Assembly: GCF_009711975.1 (NCBI RefSeq)
Contig: NZ_VIKW01000001.1
Span: 42,546 to 106,545, forward strand
Direction: 5' to 3'
DNA length: 64,000 nt
Source of the DNA: Anabaena sp. UHCC 0204
GTDB taxonomy: Bacteria > Cyanobacteriota > Cyanobacteriia > Cyanobacteriales > Nostocaceae
Positions 8,623 to 16,005 of this stretch are shown here, piece by piece (within the stretch, counting starts at the first letter, position 1; each line of letters opens with the position of its first letter). The notes below the pieces were generated by a model. The model searched no databases. It was not told the DNA's origin and saw nothing but the letters and a program-made list of their open reading frames with translations. Position numbers and translations under genes: made by a program.

Positions 8623-9315
8623 ATGCTCTATCTCAAAAATCTAACTTATCACCCCACAGCCTGTCCCCAAGCAATTCTCCAATCCATTAATTTAGAATTA
8701 CCACCCCAAAAACTGGGTTTAATAATTGGTCCTAGCGGTTCAGGTAAAAGCACCTTATTAGAAATTTTATCTGGATTAGCTGAACCCACATCTGGTGGAG
8801 TTTTCTGGAGAGAACAGGGACTCATAGCCGAACAATTACAACAACTAGCAGGTTTAGTATTTCAATTTCCAGAAAGGCACTTTTGTGGTGGTACAATTTT
8901 AGAAGAATTGCGTTTAGGACATCCAGAATTAGGAACAGAACAAGTTAAACAAGCATTAATAGAAGTTGGATTAGAGCATTTATCTTTGTCTACACCACCC
9001 CACGCTTTAAGCGGTGGACAACAACGGCGTTTAGCTTTAGCAGTGCAATTAATTCGTCAACCAAATTTATTATTATTAGATGAACCTACAGCAGGCTTAG
9101 ACTGGTCAATGCGTCGCCAACTGGTAAATTTATTAGCCAAACTCAAAAAAGATTGGACACTATTAGTTGTAACACATGATGCTGGTGATATGTTACCGAT
9201 AGCGGATTATTGTTGGAGACTAGATCATGGTGTCTTAAAATCAGGAGTCGTAGGGGCGCAGGGCCTGCGCCCATTAATGAGTGAGTCAGAAAGTAAATTA
9301 ACCAATTACCCATAA
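8623..9315 (+). CDS. ECF/cobalt-type ABC transporter ATP-binding protein
   Basis: This single-domain ABC ATPase has Walker A GPSGSGKST (residues 36-44), a Q-loop in GLVFQFPERHF, the signature LSGGQQRRLALA and Walker B LLLLDEPTAGLD. The FQFPERHFCGGTILEEL segment is typical of energy-coupling-factor (CbiO-like) ATPases that drive vitamin or metal importers. No S or T component is adjacent. The C-terminal tail (VGAQGLRPLMSES) is translated from a dispersed palindromic repeat at 9254-9272, so the original stop has probably moved. rsmG follows after 26 bp. Confidence 0.85.
   Translation: MLYLKNLTYHPTACPQAILQSINLELPPQKLGLIIGPSGSGKSTLLEILSGLAEPTSGGVFWREQGLIAEQLQQLAGLVFQFPERHFCGGTILEELRLGHPELGTEQVKQALIEVGLEHLSLSTPPHALSGGQQRRLALAVQLIRQPNLLLLDEPTAGLDWSMRRQLVNLLAKLKKDWTLLVVTHDAGDMLPIADYCWRLDHGVLKSGVVGAQGLRPLMSESESKLTNYP
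9254..9272. repeat. GC-rich palindromic repeat, copy 2, inside a coding region
   Basis: The arms GGGCGCAG and CTGCGCCC with loop GGC match copies at 2636-2654 and 23824-23842. Here the element is translated as part of the C-terminus of the ABC ATPase. Confidence 0.8.
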
Positions 9316-9341
9316 AAACGTCAAAAATTTATTAAATACCA

Positions 9342-10097
9342 ATGGATATAGAATCTTTACCTATAAACAGTTTGCCAGACATGGGGGAAATATGGCAAAA
9401 AACTCTGAATTGGCAACCTACAAATTTACAACAAAATCAATTTCAACAACTTTATCAATTAATCATTACTGGAAATCGTCAACTAAATTTAACTCGCATT
9501 ACTGAACCGGACGAATTTTGGGAAAAACATCTTTGGGATTCTTTGCGGGGAATTGCACCAAAACAACAATTTATTCCCGGAATTGAAAAGGGTAAACGGA
9601 TAATTGATATTGGTACAGGTGCAGGTTTTCCTGGTATCCCCATTTCTCTAGTTTTCCCGGATTCTCAAGTTACGCTTTTAGATTCTACACGCAAAAAAAT
9701 TACTTTTATTGAGGAAATTTTATCTACACTTGCTCTCAGTAATACTCAAACTCTCCTGGGAAGAGCAGAAGAAATTGGTCAAGAAAATAAACACAGACAA
9801 CATTATGATCTAGCTGTAATTCGGGCAGTAAGTAATGTTTCGGTTTGTGCTGAATATAGTTTACCTTTAGTGAAAAAAGGTGGTTTAGTAGTAATTTATC
9901 GTGGTAATTGGACAGAAGCAGAAAATCAAAGTTTAGAAGATGCTGTGATCCAATTGGGTGGAGTAATTGAATTAATTGAAGAATTTTCCACTCCATTAAG
10001 TAATAGCATTCGTCATTGTCTTTATTTACGAAAAGTAGCTAATACACCAATTAGTTTTCCCCGTGCAGTTGGGATACCTACTCAAAAACCAATTTAA
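9342..10097 (+). CDS. rsmG: 16S rRNA (guanine527-N7)-methyltransferase RsmG
   Basis: RsmG (GidB) methylates G527 of 16S rRNA using S-adenosylmethionine. The 251-residue protein shows RQLNLTRITEPDEFWEKHLWDSL, the SAM-binding IDIGTGAGFPGIPISLV and the RAVSNVSVCAEYSLPLVKKGG segment, all in family order. The length is usual apart from a short C-terminal tail of about 15 residues (NTPISFPRAVGIPTQKPI). It is read from ATG 9342 and lies 26 bp after the ABC ATPase. Confidence 0.93.
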   Translation: MDIESLPINSLPDMGEIWQKTLNWQPTNLQQNQFQQLYQLIITGNRQLNLTRITEPDEFWEKHLWDSLRGIAPKQQFIPGIEKGKRIIDIGTGAGFPGIPISLVFPDSQVTLLDSTRKKITFIEEILSTLALSNTQTLLGRAEEIGQENKHRQHYDLAVIRAVSNVSVCAEYSLPLVKKGGLVVIYRGNWTEAENQSLEDAVIQLGGVIELIEEFSTPLSNSIRHCLYLRKVANTPISFPRAVGIPTQKPI

Positions 10098-10277
10098 TTT
10101 TTCATTGTGCTATCAATCATCAATCCCTATAAACGCTAGAGTCACAAGGTTAATTAACGGATTCCTTGATTTTAGATTAGATTGGTGATTAGAGAGCTAA
10201 CAGCGTGAGAGCATCAACATCGTTATCGAGTAGCTAAACGCTAATAGCAATAATAAACCTAAAATCCCAAAATCCAA

Positions 10278-11327
10278 GTGTTAAATTTGTCTCAAAATGG
10301 GTGTTCTGTATGGGTTGCTTCTTCGACAGAAGGGCTACTGACACCGACTGCTGTTGCTCTTGGCAAATTTGATGGTGTTCATCTTGGTCATCAAAGAGTA
10401 ATTCAGCCAGTATTGCAGTCTGCATGGGGTGGAGAGAAGTGGAGAGATGGGGAGAAAGTAGTAGAAGATTTATCCTTTCCGTCTACCAACCTACCACGCC
10501 CCTACCCAACCGTTGTCACCTTTGATCCTCATCCCCAGGAGTTTTTTACCGGACAACCCCGGACTTTGTTAACACCACTGGATGAAAAAGTTCAACAATT
10601 GCGATCGCTTGGGGTAGAGCAATTGGTATTATTACCCTTTGATAGAGAACTATCAGCCCTCACTCCTGAAGAATTTGTAGATAAAATCCTTGTCGAACAA
10701 CTGCAATGTCAACAAATTAGCGTTGGACAGGACTTTTGTTTTGGACAAAAGCGCATGGGTACTGCTCAAGATTTGCAAATCCTCGCAGGCAAATACAATA
10801 TACCCGTTACCATAGTCCCTATAAAAACTGATACAGACAACTTAGCCGCCACAGATGATACTCGCATCAGTACCTCATTAATCCGGGACAATTTGGAAGC
10901 AGGTGATATTCAAAAAGCAAATCGCCTCTTGGGAAGACCTTATACCCTTACAGGCGTAGTAGTAGCAGGTCAAAAACTAGGTAGAACCATCGGCTTCCCT
11001 ACCGCTAACATCCAACTACCAAAAGACAAATTTTTACCTCGTCATGGGGTTTATGCGATCGCCGCCACCATTCATAACCAAACACCAGATATCCCTCCCA
11101 CTCAGCAATTAGGAGTAATGAATATTGGCAACCGTCCCACAGTTAACGGTATAGATACCCGTGTAGAAGTACATCTATTAGACTGGTCTGGTGATTTATA
11201 CGGAAAAAATTTAGTAGTACAGCTAGTCAACTTTTTGCGCCCCGAACAAAAATTTGACTCCTTAGCAGCCCTGAAAAACCAAATTCAACTTGACTGTACA
11301 GCAGCCCAAGAAATTTTTAACTCCTAA
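10278..11327 (+). CDS. ribF: bifunctional riboflavin kinase / FAD synthetase
   Basis: The enzyme makes FMN from riboflavin, then FAD. The N-terminal adenylyltransferase shows ALGKFDGVHLGHQRVIQ and VVTFDPHPQEF. The C-terminal kinase shows GRTIGFPTANIQL, RHGVYAI, GVMNIGNRPTV and VEVHLLDWSGDLYGKNL. The GTG start at 10278 gives the usual opening MLNLSQNGCSVWVASS. About 25 residues between the two N-terminal motifs (GGEKWRDGEKVVEDLSF onward) look like a lineage-specific insertion encoded by polypurine repeat DNA. No FMN riboswitch was seen upstream. Confidence 0.92.
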   Translation: MLNLSQNGCSVWVASSTEGLLTPTAVALGKFDGVHLGHQRVIQPVLQSAWGGEKWRDGEKVVEDLSFPSTNLPRPYPTVVTFDPHPQEFFTGQPRTLLTPLDEKVQQLRSLGVEQLVLLPFDRELSALTPEEFVDKILVEQLQCQQISVGQDFCFGQKRMGTAQDLQILAGKYNIPVTIVPIKTDTDNLAATDDTRISTSLIRDNLEAGDIQKANRLLGRPYTLTGVVVAGQKLGRTIGFPTANIQLPKDKFLPRHGVYAIAATIHNQTPDIPPTQQLGVMNIGNRPTVNGIDTRVEVHLLDWSGDLYGKNLVVQLVNFLRPEQKFDSLAALKNQIQLDCTAAQEIFNS

Positions 11328-11505
11328 TGTTGGATTAGTAATCTTCAGTGGGAATACTGTAGGAAAGGCTAAAGTATTAATAAGTTTTTGAGTAGGGGTT
11401 GAGTATTGTGCTTTACCCCCTACAGAAGTGCAGAATAACTTTTCTGGTTTCTCACATCCTTTTTTATACTCCATAACTACTTTTATATTTCCCCCCTGGT
11501 ACTGC

Positions 11506-12414
11506 ATGAGAGAAAAAATTGACGCTTTAACACAAAATTTGGCTCGTACCATCGTTGGTAAACACGAAGCCATCCGCTTAGTTATAGTAGCTTTACTCGG
11601 TGGTGGTCATGCTTTACTAGAAGATGTCCCTGGTGTCGGTAAAACCCTCCTCGCCAAATCTCTAGCCCGTTCTGTAGATGGCAGATTTCAACGGCTACAA
11701 TGTACCCCTGACTTACTCCCTACAGATATCACTGGTACAAACATTTGGAATCCCAAAAGCGGCGAATTTACATTTCTCCCCGGTCCCATATTTGCTAACG
11801 TCCTCTTAGCTGACGAAATCAACCGCGCCACACCCCGTACCCAGTCAGCTTTGCTGGAAGTGATGGAAGAACATCAGGTAACTGTTGATGGTGTCTCCCG
11901 TCTAGTTCCTCAACCATTCTTTGTGATTGCTACCCAAAACCCCATTGAGTACCAAGGGACATTTCCTCTTCCAGAAGCACAAATGGATCGGTTTATGCTG
12001 TCTTTAAGTTTGGGCTATCCTTCTGAATCAGACGAATTACAAATGCTGCAAAATCTGCAAGTAGGTTTTAAAGTTGCTGATTTACAACCTTGTATTACTT
12101 TAGAAGAAGTCCAAGCATTACGCCAAGCTTGTTCCCAAGTTAAGGTAGAAGCATCTTTGCAACAATACATTTTAGAATTGGTGCGAACCACCAGACAAGA
12201 TGAAGAAATCACTCTCGGTGTGAGTCCCCGTGGTACGGTGGCATTACAAAAAGCTACTCAAGCTTTAGCTTTTATTTTAGGTAGAGAATATGCTCTTCCC
12301 GATGATATTAAGTTTCTTGCACCTCATATTCTTTGTCATCGTCTCATTCCTAGAGGGGGACGGAATGCCAAAACTATAGTTGAACGTTTATTGCGATCTG
12401 TGCCTATTCCTTAA
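11506..12414 (+). CDS. MoxR-family AAA+ ATPase
   Basis: This 302-residue MoxR ATPase has Walker A PGVGKT (about 42-47), Walker B VLLADEINRATPRTQ, sensor 1 IATQNPIEYQGTFPLPEAQ and the C-terminal lid with SPRGTVALQKATQA. MoxR proteins act as chaperones in protein-complex or cofactor assembly, usually with a VWA or DUF58 partner; none is adjacent. I chose ATG 11506 (MREKIDALTQ), which matches the family opening. An upstream ATG at 11428 would add an unlikely hydrophobic leader. The small GRD-motif protein begins 46 bp downstream. Confidence 0.88.
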   Translation: MREKIDALTQNLARTIVGKHEAIRLVIVALLGGGHALLEDVPGVGKTLLAKSLARSVDGRFQRLQCTPDLLPTDITGTNIWNPKSGEFTFLPGPIFANVLLADEINRATPRTQSALLEVMEEHQVTVDGVSRLVPQPFFVIATQNPIEYQGTFPLPEAQMDRFMLSLSLGYPSESDELQMLQNLQVGFKVADLQPCITLEEVQALRQACSQVKVEASLQQYILELVRTTRQDEEITLGVSPRGTVALQKATQALAFILGREYALPDDIKFLAPHILCHRLIPRGGRNAKTIVERLLRSVPIP

Positions 12415-12460
12415 AATATAATTGTTGCAAAGTATAAAAATATCTCGGCAGGAAAAATTC

Positions 12461-12904
12461 ATGATTGGTAAAAAGCAACCGGAACAACCCAGTCAATCCC
12501 AAAGTATGAGCGATGTAAAAGTTAATGGTGGTGTGGTTCAACAAGGACAAGCAGGGCGTGATCTCCAGCTAAGTCAATCAGGAACACTGGAAACACAACA
12601 GCAAATCACTAATACGGATGTAGTTAAGCAATTAGAAAATCTGGAAATAGCCGTAAAAGCTGCAACACTTACTCAAGATGAGAAAGATGAACTGCTGGAC
12701 TATTTGCGACCTGCCAAGCGTGAAGCAGCAAAGGATAGTGTGAATAAAGATATGGTGGGGCAGTACCTAAAACCAGTTAGTGAGACGCTCACAATCATGA
12801 AAGACACTACAGAAGCCGGAAAGAGCCTGTGGACAACTGGACAGGAAGTTTTTAAGGCGATCGCCCCTTGGCTAGGAGTAGCAGCAAAATTAATCGGAAT
12901 GTAG
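12461..12904 (+). CDS. small soluble protein with Q-x-G-R-D motif, likely partner of the NACHT protein
   Basis: I do not recognise a named family. ATG 12461 has a good ribosome site (AGGA about 8 nt upstream). The 147-residue protein has a Gln/Ser-rich N-terminus, a motif VVQQGQAGRDLQLSQSG (G32-R33-D34), a helical middle with VVKQLENLEIAVKAATLTQDEKDELLDYL, and a C-terminal amphipathic or hydrophobic helix VFKAIAPWLGVAAKLIGM. The NACHT protein encoded 88 bp downstream carries a matching VQQTQTGRDAVSF near its own N-terminus. The shared motif and the gene order suggest a functional pair, such as a membrane-active small effector or regulator; that role is inference. Confidence 0.65.
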   Translation: MIGKKQPEQPSQSQSMSDVKVNGGVVQQGQAGRDLQLSQSGTLETQQQITNTDVVKQLENLEIAVKAATLTQDEKDELLDYLRPAKREAAKDSVNKDMVGQYLKPVSETLTIMKDTTEAGKSLWTTGQEVFKAIAPWLGVAAKLIGM

Positions 12905-12992
12905 AGACATTTAGTTAAAATTGCGACACAATATAAACAGATTTCTCCACTGGTAATTAAGACGCTGGTGGAGTTCTTTATGGGTGTGGGTA

Positions 12993-15098
12993 ATGGGGCA
13001 AAATCAGGATATTGGCAATAGCTCACTTGCAAATAGTGAAGTTCAGCAAACTCAAACAGGGCGAGATGCAGTTAGTTTTCAAAATAGCCAAGATAACCAA
13101 GTCACTATTAATAATATTATCTTGCGGATGTTTGGCAAATCAGAGTCACCGCAGGTTAATTGGGAATGGGGAAAGTTATTACTAGAAAAAAAGCAGTTAC
13201 CTGATATTCGTCAACGCTTAACTGATACCTTGGGACAGAAACGCATTTCTATAAATGTATCTTTTGCGGAACAACTATCTTGGGTCAATCGCACTTTACA
13301 GATTGATGGCCAAGATTGCGGAAATCTTGATGCTAATAAACTACTGATTGAGACTTATGGACGGGATGATATTGCCGGGAAATTGCTGATTTTAGGAGCG
13401 CCAGGAGCAGGAAAAACTACAGCATTGTTGAGTTTAGCAGAGCAGTTAGTGTGTGGTGCGCTGAAAAATCCGAAAACCGTAATTCCCGTTATCTTTGAGC
13501 TTTCCACATGGCGTGATGATAAACAAAGTATTGAAGAATGGCTAATTGAGCAACTTTATGAACTACATGGAGGAAACCGCAAACATAAAATTTATGAATG
13601 CTGGCTAGAGCAACAGATATTATTACCTCTGCTAGATGGGTTAGATGAACTGGGACTAGAAAGACAGAAAAAATGTACCATTAAACTCAGAGAATTTGCC
13701 CAAAATTATCCTCATGTCGTTGTCTGCTGTCGTCTGAAGGAATTTGAAGAGGTAAATCTAAAGCTAAAAACCCTTAGAGGTGCAGTGTGTCTCCAGCCTT
13801 TATCAGATATACAAATTCAGAATTATCTCAATGACCTAAATCGCTCAGAATTATGGTCAGTGATTCAGAAAAATCCTGATTTGGGAAAGTTATTAGAAGC
13901 AACTTCAGAGGGTGAACCAGGTTTGTTGCGAGTGCCTTTGTTCGTTAAGCTAGTTGTTGATGTATATGACCCACAGCAACCTATTAGCAGTAAAACAGAC
14001 TTATTAGATAAGTATATTGATCGTCAGTTGTTGAGAGATACCCGTGAACAAGATCGCCGCAAAGAGAAGGAACGAGGTAAATGGGCATACAAAAAAGTGG
14101 AAGATGAACCCCACTGGAGACAAACCCGCAATACTCTTAGTTGGATAGCAAAGCGATTGCAAAGTAACAACAGTGTGGAGTTAATCATTGAGCAAATGCA
14201 GCCGAGTTGGATTGGGTGTATACCCTTACTGCATCGCTATCGGCTAATTTATAGGCGTAATTTCCACTTAATTTACGGGCTGATTATCGCGTTGATTATT
14301 ATTGCGCTGATTAATGAGCCGATTTATGGGCTGATCGGACTTATTTATTCGATTGGTGGATTGATTACCGATCAGATTCTTGAAAAGAGTGGGGAAATAT
14401 ATAAGATTGATATATATAAAATTGAACCTTTAGAAGCATTTGAAATTCCGATTTCATACGCCAAGGGAAGAAAAATTTTCAAGTATTCAATCTATTTACT
14501 GAATTCACTCATTTTGGGATCAATTTTAGGATTAATTTTAGGATTAATTTTGGGATTAATTTTGGGATCAATTTGGGGATCAATTTTCATACTGATATTT
14601 GGATTAATGCTTGGTTTCATGCTAATTTTCGGGCTAATTATTGGGGTGATTTACGGATTAAAACAGGAATTAAAGGAGCGATCACGCCCTAATCAAGGCA
14701 TCTGGAACTCATTCCAAAATATGCTGTGGACGACCGCCTTAAGCTGTCCTTTCGGTGTGATTTTTGCCATGACAATTGTAGTGGTTCTTAAAGGAGTAGA
14801 AAAAAGACAGAACTTGCTGGATATGCTCGGTATTGTTTTCCGCAATTTGCCCCATTTGTTACTTCCCGGACTGTTAATATCGCTATTATTATTTGGCTTC
14901 CTTGCTGGCGGTGGACAAGCTTGTTTACAGCACCTTTCGCTGCGTTTAGTCCTTTGGCAAAGTGGCGCTATCCCCTGGAATCTTGCCCAATTCCTTGACT
15001 ACTGCGTTGAGCGGCGGTTACTGTTGCGCGTTGGTGGGCGCTACCGCTTCCTGCACCGGGAACTCCTCGACCATTTTGCTCAGTCCAGTAATCCCTGA
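12993..15098 (+). CDS. NACHT-domain NTPase with C-terminal membrane region (NLR-like conflict protein)
   Basis: This STAND NTPase is about 701 residues. In order it has a Q-x-G-R-D motif (G23-R24-D25), a linker, the NACHT domain with Walker A LGAPGAGKTT (about 134-143) and Walker B LLPLLDGLDELG (about 210-221), helical arms (to about 400) and several membrane helices (about 420-640). It ends with FLDYCVERRLLLRVGGRYRF then LHRELLDHFA, a cap seen on other cyanobacterial NACHT-membrane proteins. Bacterial NACHT proteins are implicated in phage defence. One membrane segment is built from an in-frame 12-bp tandem repeat. The start is uncertain: GTG 12984 and ATG 12993 are in frame, and I use the latter. 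Confidence 0.82.
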   Translation: MGQNQDIGNSSLANSEVQQTQTGRDAVSFQNSQDNQVTINNIILRMFGKSESPQVNWEWGKLLLEKKQLPDIRQRLTDTLGQKRISINVSFAEQLSWVNRTLQIDGQDCGNLDANKLLIETYGRDDIAGKLLILGAPGAGKTTALLSLAEQLVCGALKNPKTVIPVIFELSTWRDDKQSIEEWLIEQLYELHGGNRKHKIYECWLEQQILLPLLDGLDELGLERQKKCTIKLREFAQNYPHVVVCCRLKEFEEVNLKLKTLRGAVCLQPLSDIQIQNYLNDLNRSELWSVIQKNPDLGKLLEATSEGEPGLLRVPLFVKLVVDVYDPQQPISSKTDLLDKYIDRQLLRDTREQDRRKEKERGKWAYKKVEDEPHWRQTRNTLSWIAKRLQSNNSVELIIEQMQPSWIGCIPLLHRYRLIYRRNFHLIYGLIIALIIIALINEPIYGLIGLIYSIGGLITDQILEKSGEIYKIDIYKIEPLEAFEIPISYAKGRKIFKYSIYLLNSLILGSILGLILGLILGLILGSIWGSIFILIFGLMLGFMLIFGLIIGVIYGLKQELKERSRPNQGIWNSFQNMLWTTALSCPFGVIFAMTIVVVLKGVEKRQNLLDMLGIVFRNLPHLLLPGLLISLLLFGFLAGGGQACLQHLSLRLVLWQSGAIPWNLAQFLDYCVERRLLLRVGGRYRFLHRELLDHFAQSSNP
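14514..14585 (+). repeat. six tandem 12-bp units inside the NACHT membrane domain
   Basis: Six consecutive 12-bp units of the form TTRGGATYAATT (last one TGGGGATCAATT) encode the four-residue repeat I-L-G-L/S within the membrane region. Copy-number change would keep the frame and alter helix length. Confidence 0.85.
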
Positions 15099-15154
15099 GC
15101 TTGCATATTATGATTAGCCAATAAGCGTGACATTTATTTGTGAGTGTGAGGTGT

Positions 15155-15694
15155 ATGTCAAATCTGGTTAAAAGTAAATCATCCCACCGCCGCCTAAAAC
15201 GCCAACTGCTTATTGTCATGCTGGTGATTTTCGCTTGGAGTGTGGCTATTGGTTGGTTATTGGGATTTGCTACTAGCGCCCACGGCGCAAATCCTGCCAC
15301 TCCAATTGGTACTGTTGATGTCGTACCGGCACAATACCAACTAGGACAACAACTGTATTTAGAAAACTGCTCATCTTGTCATATAGCCTTACCACCGGCT
15401 GTGTTTCCCACTCAAACTTGGAAAAACCTTCTGGAAGACTCCCAGCACTATGGCGCACAAATTCAGCCTCTAGGGAAGTTTCAAAATCTTCTAGTATCAA
15501 GATATCTATTTACCTTCTCCCGTGTGCAACTGCAAGAAGAATCAACACCCTATCGCCTCAAGGACTCCCGTTATTTCCGGGCTTTACATCCTGGTGTACA
15601 ATTCCCTAATCCTGTAAATATGGGTAGTTGTGTTAGTTGTCATATTGGTGCAGAAAAATATGACTTCCGCAGCCTCACGCCAGAGTGGGAGTAG
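15155..15694 (+). CDS. di-haem c-type cytochrome (DHC-like)
   Basis: A membrane anchor or signal segment (about residues 17-45, LLIVMLVIFAWSVAIGWLLG) precedes an exported domain with two haem-binding motifs, CSSCH (72-76) and CVSCH (159-163). The spacing and the segments PPAVFPTQTW, SRYLFTFSR and YRFRALHPGVQFP-like patches fit the dihaem cytochrome c (DHC) family. It is probably periplasmic or luminal and takes part in electron transfer; the partner is unknown. I prefer ATG 15155 over GTG 15140. The coding region ends directly at a G-rich repeat. Confidence 0.8.
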   Translation: MSNLVKSKSSHRRLKRQLLIVMLVIFAWSVAIGWLLGFATSAHGANPATPIGTVDVVPAQYQLGQQLYLENCSSCHIALPPAVFPTQTWKNLLEDSQHYGAQIQPLGKFQNLLVSRYLFTFSRVQLQEESTPYRLKDSRYFRALHPGVQFPNPVNMGSCVSCHIGAEKYDFRSLTPEWE

Positions 15695-15741
15695 GGGAAC
15701 AGGGGCAGGGGGGCAGGGGGGCAGGGGGGCAGGGTACAGGG
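15693..15741. repeat. G-rich tandem repeat (GGGGCAGG units)
   Basis: Several runs of four to six G separated by CA form tandem GGGGGGCA-like units immediately after the cytochrome stop. The + strand could form G-quadruplexes. The reverse-complement relative (CCCTGCCCCCTGCC) occurs near 44590-44617. Confidence 0.75.
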
Positions 15742-15749
15742 TAAACTTT

Positions 15750-15797
15750 TAACAACTGACAACGGACAACTGACAACTAACCATTGACAACTGACAA
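15750..15797. repeat. STRR-type heptamer repeat (CAACTGA-like)
   Basis: Four or more degenerate CAACTGA/ACAACTGAC units follow the G-rich block. Together with 15695-15740 they fill much of the 311-bp space before secA. The rest of that space (15800-16005) holds no gene and presumably the secA promoter. Confidence 0.7.
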
Positions 15798-16005
15798 AAT
15801 GATACGATGAAGTAGTTTCAATATTAAGATAATAATTAAAACCTATCATTATATAAAGGCGACTGGTTTGTTTTTATTCGGTTTTTGAGTTAATTCTCAT
15901 TTTTCACCCATCCATAAGCAAAATGGGTGGGTTAGATTAAACGTCTATAATCATATAGCCAAAGCTTTAATCTCCATCCTCCTTGATTTAGTTCTATAAA
16001 CTGCC

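Noticed and set aside
15693..15797. Possible CRISPR array
   Set aside because: The units are too short (7-8 bp), degenerate and without unique spacers; it is simple tandem repeat DNA.
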